Below the pieces are notes generated by a model that was given only the letters and a program-made list of their open reading frames with translations, did not search any database and had not been told where the DNA came from. A program made the translations under genes and the position numbers. Below, one piece after another: positions 7,630 to 16,463 of a stretch of DNA of 64,000 bases. This stretch comes from Flavobacteriales bacterium (GTDB taxonomy: Bacteria; Bacteroidota; Bacteroidia; Flavobacteriales_E; Vicingaceae), in NCBI GenBank assembly GCA_002706365.1, contig PALM01000017.1, positions 62,001 through 126,000 on the forward strand, in the 5' to 3' direction. Position 1 is the first letter of the stretch, and each line of letters starts with the position of its first letter.

Positions 7630-10600
7630 TTATTTCAAATAGAGTATACATCTATATGCTTCAGAATTAACGGGGTTTTCGGTTGCATAAGCTGTGGCAG
7701 CTCCATTCCCCGCTTTACCCACATTGTTAATCTCGGTGTTTTCAACCCATTCCCAATTATCCGTTTCCCCAACAAGGAATGCAATACTTACTGCACCAAA
7801 CCACTCTGCTCTAGTAGGCAGCTTATAACCAGCTGCCATACAGGTAGTTGCAGCTACATACCAACTTGCTGCTGCTCTCTCATTGGTTTCTACACAGAAC
7901 CTTCCGTTGATATTGGTCATACCAGCAGGACAGGTAGCGGTATCTAAGAATGAACGCCATTGAGTTCCATCATAGCCTCTAAAATCATTATTCCTATACT
8001 CTATCATTCCTTCTACAGGAGTAAGTTGAGCGGTATCAACTCTGATTGCTCCCGCAACGTCCAATTTTGCGGTAGGATCTGTATCTACAGGAATACCAAC
8101 ACCCACATCTCCTCTATCTCTCTCCACGATCAAGCCAACAACAGTCTCCTGATCTCCTAGAATTTGGAACCAATTACCAGTTCCTGAAGCATCGCTTCTA
8201 TACCTCAAGGTGAAATTATTACCCTGACCATTCTCTTCAAATACGATCTGTGAGCCGTCTTGATTGTTGAGGTTTTCGATTCTTAACTCTGCAAAGCCAC
8301 CGTCTATATCTTCTGCAATATGAAACTTAGAGTCCGGCGTAGTGGTACCTAATCCTATTCTAAGGTTCGTGGTATCCAAATAGAAATCATCGAAGAAGCT
8401 GAGTGTATCTATATTCTTCCAGAATGCCAATCTCAGCGACTTACTAGTATCAACTACTACATCTGGTGATGTAAGCGGACTTAGATCCGTAATTATAGTT
8501 CCACCTGCATCTGTGACTTCCAGATCTGTTCCGTTTAGTATAACTGTAGCGTTCAATTCATTGCTTGAAGAGGTATCATTATCCAATACAATGTGTTGGT
8601 TGAGGTCTGTGCGAATGGCAGTTATGGAGTCTGCATTATTTGTAGAATCAGCTGCAAATCTCACTTGTAAGGAATCCAACTCTCTTCTATTGAAGTTGAT
8701 ATCGGTACGATGAACTACCAAACTATCTCTATTCGTATTGATGTCGGATCGGTGAACAACTATGCTATCGCGATTGGTGTTGATATCAGTTCTATGCACA
8801 ACTAGGCTATCGCGATTGGTGTTGATGTCGCTTCGATGAACTACCAAACTATCTCTGTTGGTGTTGATATCAGATCGATGTACAACTAAACTGTCTCGAT
8901 TTGTATTGATATCAGAACGATGAACAACTAGGCTATCGCGATTGGTATTAATGTCAGATCGGTGCACCACTAAACTATCTCTGTTTGTATTGATATCATT
9001 GCGATGTACTACCAAACTATCGCGATTCGTATTAATGTCGGATCGGTGAACTACTAAGCTATCTCTGTTGGTGTTAATATCAGATCGATGCACTACCAAA
9101 CTATCTCGATTGGTATTGATATCAGTACGATGCACCACAAGGCTATCCCTATTAATGAGGAGATCCGTTCTATTCTGATTGATATCGACTCTATGAGCGA
9201 TCAATGTATCTGAATTCAATGTAGAATCTGCCAAGTATCTCGTCTCTAGATCACCAAGATCAGATCTGTTATTCAAGATATCATTTCGCAATGCGATTAT
9301 ACTATCCGCATTGTCGGTAGAGTCAGCCAAATATCTAGTACGCAAGTCCAGTATCTCAAAGCGATGTCGAGCGAGACTGTCGGCATTATCAGTTGAATCT
9401 GCCAAATAACGAGCTCTTTGGTTCAATATCTCAAAACGATGTCTGGCTAAACTATCCGCATTAGCGGTAGAATCGGCAAGGTATCTTGCACGCTGGTTTA
9501 GTATTTCGAAACGCAGACGAGCCAAACTATCGGCATTATCTGTTGAATCAGCTAAATATCGTGTACGTAGATTCAATATCTCGAATCTATGTCTTGCCAA
9601 ACTATCTGCAACTCTTGCAGAATCAGAAACATACCTAGTACGCAATTGATTAATCTCAGCTCGATGTCTGATTAAACTATCCGTGTTTGCAGTGGAATCA
9701 TTAAGGTAACGGATTCTCAGTTGATTGAATTCCGCTCTTTGGTCGGCTAAACTATCTGCATTCCTAGTAGAATCAGCTAAATATCGTGTGCGTAGATTCA
9801 ATATTTCAAAGCGATGTCGAGCCAAACTATCCGCATTAGCAGTGGAATCGGCCAAATATCTCGCGCGTTGATTGAGAATTTCAAATCGATGTCTCGCTAA
9901 ACTATCTGCATTGTCTGTTGAATCCGCTAAATATCGTGTACGTAGATTCAAAATCTCAAAACGATGACGTGCCAAACTATCCGCATTGTCAGTAGAATCA
10001 TTGAGATAGCGAATTCTCAATTGGTTGAATTCTGCCCTTTGATCCGCTAAGCTATCCGCATTCCTTGTAGAATCTGCCAAGTATCGTACTCTCAATTGAT
10101 TGAACTCAGACCTTTGATCGGCCAAACTATCTGCTACTCTTGCTGAATCAGCCAAATATCTAGAACGCAAATTCAAGATCTCGAAGCGATGACGTGCCAA
10201 GCTATCCGCATTAGCAGTGGAATCTGCCAGATATCTCGCGCGTTGATTGAGAATTTCAAATCGATGTCTCGCTAAACTATCTGCATTGTCTGTTGAATCC
10301 GCTAAATATCGTGCACGTAGATTCAAGATCTCAAAACGATGACGAGCCAAGCTATCCGCATTGTCTGTAGAATCATTGAGATAGCGAATTCTCAATTGGT
10401 TGAATTCTGCCCTTTGATTGGCCAAACTATCAGCCACCCTTGCTGAATCAGCTAGGTAACGCCCACGTAGTTGATTGAACTCAAGGCGATGTCTAACTAA
10501 ACTGTCTCTATTGATAAGAATATCTGTTCTGTTTTGGTTGATATCTATTCGATGAGCCGCCAAAGAGTCAGCATTCAATGTCGAATCTGCAACATATCTG

Positions 10601-12624
10601 CTCTCTAGATCTGATAGATTTGTTCTATTCTGGTTGATATCTGTACGATGCACAACTAAACTATCTCTATTGATGAGAATGTCTGTTCTATTCTGATTAA
10701 TGTCGATTCGATGAGCTCCTAGACTATCCCTATTCAGATTAATATCTGTACGGAGATCTGTTAGTGTGTCTTGAATTACACCTACATCTGTTCTGATTTG
10801 ATTGATATCAGTTCGGTGTACGATCAAACTATCTCTATTAATCCCAATCTCAGTTCTATTTTGATTGATATCGGTTCGATGAACTACCAATGAATCTCTA
10901 TTGTCTGAGATATCTGATCTGTTCTGATTGATATCCGTTCTCAGCACGGGAAGGGTATCATTGATGATCCCAATATCTGTTCGATTTTGATTGATGTCGT
11001 TGCGATGAACCACCAATGAATCTCGATTATCTGAGATATCTGATCTGTTCTGATTGATATCATTACGCTGATTGGTTAGTGAATCCAATATGTATTGAAT
11101 ACTAACTCCCGCACCATTCTCAATAAGAATGCTATCGCCAGCTGCATTAATGCTTAAATCTTGTTCATCTGTATTAATGCTAGGTAATACACTCAGATCT
11201 ACAGTATAGGTTCCCCCAGAATCTACCAGTTCCAGCACGGTTCCGGTTAAAGTGAAACTATTCACCAACTCATTTACTTCAGAGGTGTCTTTGTAAATCA
11301 CGTTTACAAGGTTCAAGTCAGCTCTTAAGGAAGCTATACTGTCTGCATTAGCAATAGAATCAGCTACATAACGGGCTTCAACATTTCCAATTGAATCAAG
11401 TAGATATTTAATACTTATTCCAGATCCATCCTCTATTAGGATGCTATCTCTAGCTGGGTTCAAAAGCAAATTCTGATCATCTGGTCCAATCAAAGAACTC
11501 AAGTCGGTAAAGAAGGTTCCTCCGGAATCAGTTACTTCCAGGGTGGTGCCATTTAAAACAATGCTATTGATCAATTCATTTGAAGAAGATGTATCATTAT
11601 CGTCGATTAGATGTTGATTCAAATCGGCTCGAATACTTGTAATACTATCAGTCATTCGCGCTGAATCAGCCACCAATCTGATCTCGAGATCTGAAATTGC
11701 ATCGATCAGAGAATCTCTTTTTCCTCTACCCAGTGTATCAAGATCTACAGATGTGCGCAAACTGCCTTGCTGATATAGCTCCAAGACTGCATTATTCAAC
11801 ACCAAACTATCTACAAGCTCATTTACATTGGAAGTATCTGCTCCTCTGAGAATAATATCGAAACTATTCCCATTGGCATAGAAGGCTCTGAGTGTGGTAT
11901 CGTTGATTCCACTTAGCGAATCAAGTCCCAAAATTGGCATTAAAGGCACTGCAGAAGGGTTTACTCCCGTAAGGAAAAGTGTATCATTCGAAATGCTAAG
12001 CTGTTGATCTTCCGGAAAGATCAAATCATCCACTGAAATACCTCCTGCTCCTGTGATCAGTATCGAGTCCTGCGCAGCATTAACGAAAATGCCCTGGAGC
12101 TCATTTGTATCCGATAGGTCGCCAGTATTTACAATGCTATCGTTATTAAATACCTGTATGCCGGCTCCAGATTTAAAAATGTTTCCTGAACGTTTCGCGT
12201 ATAGAGCGTAAGGCACTGAAATCAACTGAGTATTGCTCAGTAACTCATATGATCCATTATACTCAACTTCTACCCTAAGGTAGTGCGCATCTGCACCCCA
12301 ATCAATATCACTAAAGGTAGCCTTTGCGCCTGTGCCTAGATTTTGTCCACCACCAATTACGGCGCTAAAGAGACCAAAATCGTTGGTAGTTATCGACATA
12401 AAATACTCTTCCTCATATTCCAATGTCCCATTTGGGGCTCCTGAAATAATGGCAAAACGCACATTGATCATGGTTTGGGATAGTACATTCCCATTTACAT
12501 CTCTTACAACTGCCTGATAATTAATGCCTTCGGGCGCCTGAGCAAAGGCAGGAATACTTAAGAGAAACAATAAAATGCCTAGCAGAAATGAGGGCAAAAG
12601 AATCTTGTAGAACCTTACGGTCAT
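7630..12624 (-). CDS. Giant repeat coiled-coil fibre-like surface protein
   Basis: About 1664 aa from the ATG at 12624, which gives a clear signal peptide (residues 1-29, SIPAFAQ); an upstream frame extension has no support. The N-terminal domain (PEGINYQAVVRD, SVPYALYAKR) is widespread in Bacteroidota fibre-like proteins. Three short beta modules of the form NELxxSxxLxGTxLEVxDSGG follow. A long helical region spans about 517-1310, containing sixteen 25-residue repeats (711-1110) and ten 14-residue repeats (1166-1305). A fourth beta module and a tail-fibre-like beta region follow. The last ~110 residues contain four cysteines and AASWYVAATTCMAAGYKLPT, which resembles FGE-sulfatase/C-type-lectin-like folds. 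No recognisable T9SS C-terminal domain is present, so the export route is unclear; the next gene carries one. A role as an adhesin or surface filament is inferred. Confidence 0.85.
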   Translation of the reverse strand: MTVRFYKILLPSFLLGILLFLLSIPAFAQAPEGINYQAVVRDVNGNVLSQTMINVRFAIISGAPNGTLEYEEEYFMSITTNDFGLFSAVIGGGQNLGTGAKATFSDIDWGADAHYLRVEVEYNGSYELLSNTQLISVPYALYAKRSGNIFKSGAGIQVFNNDSIVNTGDLSDTNELQGIFVNAAQDSILITGAGGISVDDLIFPEDQQLSISNDTLFLTGVNPSAVPLMPILGLDSLSGINDTTLRAFYANGNSFDIILRGADTSNVNELVDSLVLNNAVLELYQQGSLRTSVDLDTLGRGKRDSLIDAISDLEIRLVADSARMTDSITSIRADLNQHLIDDNDTSSSNELINSIVLNGTTLEVTDSGGTFFTDLSSLIGPDDQNLLLNPARDSILIEDGSGISIKYLLDSIGNVEARYVADSIANADSIASLRADLNLVNVIYKDTSEVNELVNSFTLTGTVLELVDSGGTYTVDLSVLPSINTDEQDLSINAAGDSILIENGAGVSIQYILDSLTNQRNDINQNRSDISDNRDSLVVHRNDINQNRTDIGIINDTLPVLRTDINQNRSDISDNRDSLVVHRTDINQNRTEIGINRDSLIVHRTDINQIRTDVGVIQDTLTDLRTDINLNRDSLGAHRIDINQNRTDILINRDSLVVHRTDINQNRTNLSDLESRYVADSTLNADSLAAHRIDINQNRTDILINRDSLVRHRLEFNQLRGRYLADSARVADSLANQRAEFNQLRIRYLNDSTDNADSLARHRFEILNLRARYLADSTDNADSLARHRFEILNQRARYLADSTANADSLARHRFEILNLRSRYLADSARVADSLADQRSEFNQLRVRYLADSTRNADSLADQRAEFNQLRIRYLNDSTDNADSLARHRFEILNLRTRYLADSTDNADSLARHRFEILNQRARYLADSTANADSLARHRFEILNLRTRYLADSTRNADSLADQRAEFNQLRIRYLNDSTANTDSLIRHRAEINQLRTRYVSDSARVADSLARHRFEILNLRTRYLADSTDNADSLARLRFEILNQRARYLADSTANADSLARHRFEILNQRARYLADSTDNADSLARHRFEILDLRTRYLADSTDNADSIIALRNDILNNRSDLGDLETRYLADSTLNSDTLIAHRVDINQNRTDLLINRDSLVVHRTDINTNRDSLVVHRSDINTNRDSLVVHRSDINTNRDSLVVHRNDINTNRDSLVVHRSDINTNRDSLVVHRSDINTNRDSLVVHRSDINTNRDSLVVHRSDINTNRDSLVVHRTDINTNRDSIVVHRSDINTNRDSLVVHRTDINFNRRELDSLQVRFAADSTNNADSITAIRTDLNQHIVLDNDTSSSNELNATVILNGTDLEVTDAGGTIITDLSPLTSPDVVVDTSKSLRLAFWKNIDTLSFFDDFYLDTTNLRIGLGTTTPDSKFHIAEDIDGGFAELRIENLNNQDGSQIVFEENGQGNNFTLRYRSDASGTGNWFQILGDQETVVGLIVERDRGDVGVGIPVDTDPTAKLDVAGAIRVDTAQLTPVEGMIEYRNNDFRGYDGTQWRSFLDTATCPAGMTNINGRFCVETNERAAASWYVAATTCMAAGYKLPTRAEWFGAVSIAFLVGETDNWEWVENTEINNVGKAGNGAATAYATENPVNSEAYRCILYLK
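8710..9129 (-). repeat. Ten tandem 42-bp units coding a 14-residue coiled-coil repeat
   Basis: Read on the minus strand, ten consecutive units encode R[TSN]DINTNRDS[LI]VVH. Fourteen residues make two heptads, with hydrophobic Ile and Leu seven residues apart and Asn-rich positions between. Amino acids are almost invariant (only T/S/N at position 2 and one Leu to Ile), while codons differ freely between units. Confidence 0.95.
9295..10494 (-). repeat. Sixteen tandem 75-bp units coding a 25-residue repeat
   Basis: Sixteen consecutive units on the minus strand encode variants of RHRFEILNLRxRYLADSTxN followed by ADSLA. Two unit classes alternate irregularly (RHRFEILN and DQRAEFNQ types). Twenty-five residues equals 14 plus 11, i.e. 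two heptads and one hendecad, or seven helical turns. This is consistent with a coiled coil that has regular stutters. Confidence 0.93.
9831..10418 (-). repeat. Recent five-unit duplication inside the 75-bp array
   Basis: Segments 9831-10043 and 10206-10418 are offset by exactly 375 bases (five units of 75) and differ at only about seven of 213 positions by eye, much closer than other unit pairs. This points to a recent unequal crossover or replication slippage that lengthened the array. Confidence 0.85.
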
Positions 12625-12703
12625 TTGAATTGGTGTTTGATTGATATTTTGTACGTTCTTAATCAACTTTTGTTGCAAAGCTCAATCAATGAGCATTTTA
12701 ACC

Positions 12704-13933
12704 TTAATTGCTTTTGTAAATCCAGCTTGCAGGGTCTAGCTTGTTCATCACCTTCCAGATCTCCAAATGCATCTGAGACGCATTCTCTTCTTGATCATCC
12801 ACCAATACTCCTAAACTCTGCTTGGTATCTACTTCATCTCCCGCACTCACAAATACTTCTTTGAAGTACGAGTAGACAGTGAAATAGTCTCCATGACTGA
12901 TCATCACTACCTTTCCTTCTCTTGGAATTATGATTACCCTACTCACTTTCCCTTTGTAAATAGCCCTTCCCATATTCCCCTTTTTAGTGGAAATATCGAT
13001 ACCATTGTTCTGGACTTTCACTCCCTTCAAGGTGGGATGCGGATGCTCTCCAAATTCTGCTGTGATCACCCCTTCCCCAACTGGCCAGGGTAATTTTCCT
13101 TTATTTTCTGCAAATGAGTTCGATAAAGCCTGAGCTTCTGGAGTCATTGGGAAACCTTTCTCACTCTTACCCGCTTTCTTTGCGGCTTCTCTAGCACGAC
13201 GGATCTCTTCGGCTATGATCTTTTCAATGGCCTTATTGATCTGCTCTGCTGCCTCGCGTTTTTGTTGCAGGTCTTTCTTCAGCTTCTGCTCTTTTCCTTT
13301 GAGCGAGTTGACTACCTCTTCCTTCTTGTTCTTTTCGCTGCTTAACTCATTTCGCTCGAGCAATTTGGCCTTCAGCAATCCTTCTTTTGATTTTTTGATT
13401 GCAGTGAGCAAATTGATCTTGGAATCTATTAATTCTTGTTGTGCACTGATCCTCTCAGCTTGCGACTTGCGATAAGCTGAGTATTGCTGGAAATATTTTA
13501 GGCGTTTAAACGCTTGATAGAAGTTTTCCGATGAAAGGATGAACATCAATCGATCGTAATCATCTCTGTTGCGGTATGCGAAGTTGATCATCTTGGCGTA
13601 CTCTTCCTTGAGCTCTTCAATTTCATTCTCCAAGGTGTCAATAGATGCTGACAATAACTCAATGGTGTCTTCTACCATTGCAATCTCAGCTTCCATAGTA
13701 TTGATCAATTCCTCTCTACTGCTGATCTGTTTGTCGATCTGACGCAGTTGATTAAGGGAAGTATTCTTCGACTTCTCAGTTTCTGAAAGTAGTTTATTAG
13801 TGTATTCGATCTCCTTTTGAAGTTGCTTCTTCTTCTCTTGGAGGTCTTTTTTGCTTTGAGCCAGTGAGGCGACCGGCAGAGCTAGTAATATGAATAATAA
13901 AAAGATGAGCGAATTAGTAGAGTATCTGCTCAT
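12704..13933 (-). CDS. EnvC-like protein with coiled coil and degenerate LytM (M23) domain
   Basis: A 409-aa protein with a signal peptide (1-26, LPVASLAQ), a long charged coiled coil (about 27-250) and a C-terminal LytM/M23 fold (about 285-405). The metal-binding motifs are altered: HxxxD reads NNGID, so His is replaced by Asn, and HLH reads QMHLEIW, so the first His is Gln. It is therefore probably not a peptidase. This matches EnvC-type activators, which open the active site of N-acetylmuramyl-L-alanine amidases during cell separation. The start ATG at 13933 overlaps the end of the DUF4292 gene by 20 bases, suggesting co-translation. Confidence 0.88.
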   Translation of the reverse strand: MSRYSTNSLIFLLFILLALPVASLAQSKKDLQEKKKQLQKEIEYTNKLLSETEKSKNTSLNQLRQIDKQISSREELINTMEAEIAMVEDTIELLSASIDTLENEIEELKEEYAKMINFAYRNRDDYDRLMFILSSENFYQAFKRLKYFQQYSAYRKSQAERISAQQELIDSKINLLTAIKKSKEGLLKAKLLERNELSSEKNKKEEVVNSLKGKEQKLKKDLQQKREAAEQINKAIEKIIAEEIRRAREAAKKAGKSEKGFPMTPEAQALSNSFAENKGKLPWPVGEGVITAEFGEHPHPTLKGVKVQNNGIDISTKKGNMGRAIYKGKVSRVIIIPREGKVVMISHGDYFTVYSYFKEVFVSAGDEVDTKQSLGVLVDDQEENASQMHLEIWKVMNKLDPASWIYKSN

Positions 13934-14747
13934 ATTTGGATGAAATATTGAATGAGAATTTCAATGCTTGATTCAAAGATACACGGGAATATTGAATTTC
14001 GACGATAGCGGGGGTCTTCGACTGAACCTCAAAATGCAGGTATTCCGGTATTTGCTGGTCTTCCACGGTCATGAAGTTCTTGTATTCACCCAAAATAAAG
14101 CGGTCTGCTGATAGGTCGGAGAGCAAGAACTTGTCAATCTTAAAATTCTCTTGATTGATCCATAAGCTAACCACCTCATCCTTCTGCTTCTCAATCTTTT
14201 TGGGCTTTTCGTCGGCTTTTTTGGCTTTACTTTTCTTCAAATTCCCCAGATAATAGTCTTCTTTATCGATTGAAAACTTGATTTTTTCGTCCAATTCAAA
14301 GGCTATAGAATTTCCTAACAATATGGCCTGTAAAACTTCGTACTCGAAATCGACATTGAATCTTTGGTTGATATAAGCGTAATTCCCAATGAAATACTGC
14401 TTTTCAAGGCGATTGATCACCTTAACTGTATCTGTAGTAATAAGCACTCTACCCAACTCAATTCCAAAAAGTGGGGTAATAGAGATCCAAATTGCCGAAT
14501 CTTTTTTGATTCGAATGTTGGACTTAAAGGTCTGTTTATTACCCCCTTGTCGGAGTGTAATTACCGCTTTGGCCGAGAATGTATCAAATTCGAACTCATT
14601 CTGCTTTATTTGATCGATCAGATACTCCGTTTTCTTACCTTCTAAAGAGCTGCGTTTTGCTTTCTCTGATGATTTGCACGACCAAAGAGCCGTAATCATT
14701 AGCAGAAACAGAAGATATTGAGTTGTCTTATTCGTAGTACTTCCCAT
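13914..14747 (-). CDS. DUF4292 lipoprotein
   Basis: A 277-aa lipoprotein with a lipobox ending at Cys24 (ITALWSC). The sequence fits the DUF4292 family of Bacteroidota: an early FSAKAVITLRQGGNKQTFKS strand pair, then WISITPLFGIELGRVLI and a lysine-rich insert near residue 170. The family is thought to have a LolA/LolB-like half-barrel fold and may bind lipid or lipoprotein, but its role is not established. It overlaps the TPR lipoprotein gene upstream and the EnvC-like gene downstream by 20 bases each, so the three form an envelope-biogenesis unit. The order TPR lipoprotein, DUF4292, EnvC-like is one I recall as common in this phylum. Confidence 0.82.
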   Translation of the reverse strand: MGSTTNKTTQYLLFLLMITALWSCKSSEKAKRSSLEGKKTEYLIDQIKQNEFEFDTFSAKAVITLRQGGNKQTFKSNIRIKKDSAIWISITPLFGIELGRVLITTDTVKVINRLEKQYFIGNYAYINQRFNVDFEYEVLQAILLGNSIAFELDEKIKFSIDKEDYYLGNLKKSKAKKADEKPKKIEKQKDEVVSLWINQENFKIDKFLLSDLSADRFILGEYKNFMTVEDQQIPEYLHFEVQSKTPAIVEIQYSRVSLNQALKFSFNISSKYEQILY

Positions 14748-16458
14748 CCTGGATCTTACGTTCTATCTGATCTGAGGCTCCTCCAGCTTCTTTGGCCTTC
14801 TTCCAAAACACTACAGCCTCTTCATTCTTGTCTAGCTTATAGAGTATATCTCCCTTATGCTCCAATAAAGTGGCGCTTGCATTTCTATCCGAATCAATGG
14901 CTTTATTAATCCACTCCAAAGCGCTTTTATATTCTCCCAACTGAAAAAGGATCCATGCATAAGTATCTTGAAATGATGCTTGTCCGGGAGATATTTGGTT
15001 GGACTTCAACGACATCTCTTTAGCCTTCTCCAATTTCTCTTTTCTAAGCGAAAGGTAATAGCTATAGTTATTCAATACATAAATATTGTTGGGGTCTAGC
15101 TTGAGTGCCATCTCGTAATTCTGATCCGAAACCTCATGCTTTTCCAGCTCGTGGTAGATATCACCTAAACTAGAATAGAACTGACTTTTCAATGCTTGAT
15201 TATCGATAACCAGATCTTTCCCCAATTCTAAATATTCAACGGCATCATCATAACGTTTGGCTTCATATAAGCCCAAGCCATAAATGAAATAAAGGCTCGG
15301 TTGATTGGGGAATAGATCAATGGAACGAGGTGCATAATCCAAGAGTAGATCTGTCTGCTTGGTTTCAGACAAGATGATGAGCATTTGATTCCAAACAGGG
15401 AATCTGCTGCTGTCTAAGCTGATGGTTTTTCGGTATGCATCTACAGCCTCTTCATTTCGATCTGCAAAATAGAGGAAGTCGGCCAGTAAAGCATATGATT
15501 TGGCATTCTTGGGATGTGCTTCTGCAGCCAATTGTGCCAACTCTATTGCCTCATTCAATTCCTCTTTTTGATTCTCTGCAATTTGGTAGTTCGACAACAA
15601 GAACTTTACTTTCTCGTCTATATTCAAACTCTCTGCTCTGAAGGCCAGCTTGATATTCTTCAAATAAGTCTCCTTATCGCCTGTGCTCTTCGCCAGCTTA
15701 GCAAGTGACAGATATAATTTTGCTTCATCTACATCAAGCGATTTCATTCGCTCCAATACCTCAATAGCTTCAGCTTCTCTTTCGTTGGAGATGTAGATAT
15801 TGGCCAATATCCCGTAGTACTCCGGATTCCTCGGAAACTCTTCGATCAATGCTTCGATCTCTGCCGCTGCTTTATCTACATCGTTTAGGGAAAGATAGAT
15901 CCGTTGTTTAATGAATGATATCTCTTCGCTTACTCCAATATCATCCTCTATCAAATTGAGGTATTTGATTCCCTCTTCAGCTTCTCCTTGATTGAGTAAT
16001 AGCTTTGATAGCTCATACTTCAATTCCAATTTGGAGGGATTGTCTTCTACGAGCTCCTTGAACAATTGAATCGCCTCCTCAGTCTTTCCCTGGTTTTCAA
16101 GGAAGGTAGCATAAGAGAGCTTGTACCAGTAATTCTCAGAATCCAAATCATTGGCAATCTTGAATTCTTCGAATGCACCTTGATTATCCCCAACCGCATT
16201 ATATACAAGACCCAACTCATAATGCGCCGCTGCACTATTTGGATCTATGCGAATAGCTTGCTGATACAAGGCTATTGCCTTCTCATAATTCCCGAGGATC
16301 TTTTCCTTGGATGCATCGATGTACAGCCTGCCGAAGTTTACCTTATCCTTTTCATGCAGCTCCTTCTTCTCTAAAGATTTAGCACTACTTATCTCTTCCC
16401 CACTTTTGCAGGAAAACAGCATGAATAGCCCTAGAAGCAGATAAATGGATCTTGGCAT
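14728..16458 (-). CDS. TPR-repeat lipoprotein
   Basis: About 576 aa from the ATG at 16458. This start gives a lipoprotein signal (MPRSIYLLLGLFMLFSC, Cys17) and avoids the overlap with the nucleotidyltransferase gene that an upstream start would cause. After the lipidated Cys the protein is almost entirely tetratricopeptide repeats (for example YEKAIALYQQAIRIDPNSAA and NIYVLNNYSYYLSLRKEK). Such proteins are scaffolds for protein complexes; no catalytic motif is seen. The position next to DUF4292 and EnvC-like genes suggests a role at the envelope. Its partner cannot be determined from sequence. Confidence 0.85.
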   Translation of the reverse strand: MPRSIYLLLGLFMLFSCKSGEEISSAKSLEKKELHEKDKVNFGRLYIDASKEKILGNYEKAIALYQQAIRIDPNSAAAHYELGLVYNAVGDNQGAFEEFKIANDLDSENYWYKLSYATFLENQGKTEEAIQLFKELVEDNPSKLELKYELSKLLLNQGEAEEGIKYLNLIEDDIGVSEEISFIKQRIYLSLNDVDKAAAEIEALIEEFPRNPEYYGILANIYISNEREAEAIEVLERMKSLDVDEAKLYLSLAKLAKSTGDKETYLKNIKLAFRAESLNIDEKVKFLLSNYQIAENQKEELNEAIELAQLAAEAHPKNAKSYALLADFLYFADRNEEAVDAYRKTISLDSSRFPVWNQMLIILSETKQTDLLLDYAPRSIDLFPNQPSLYFIYGLGLYEAKRYDDAVEYLELGKDLVIDNQALKSQFYSSLGDIYHELEKHEVSDQNYEMALKLDPNNIYVLNNYSYYLSLRKEKLEKAKEMSLKSNQISPGQASFQDTYAWILFQLGEYKSALEWINKAIDSDRNASATLLEHKGDILYKLDKNEEAVVFWKKAKEAGGASDQIERKIQDGKYYE

Positions 16459-16463
16459 ATAGT

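Noticed and set aside
8710-10494. Regular 42- and 75-bp repeats that could suggest a CRISPR array
   Set aside because: The repeats are contiguous, have no unique spacers, stay in one open frame and are conserved at the amino-acid level. They are coding repeats of a coiled coil.
7630-12624. Phage tail fibre or contractile injection system
   Set aside because: The protein has tail-fibre-like modules, but no sheath, tube, baseplate or other phage structural genes are nearby, and the neighbours are T9SS-type genes.
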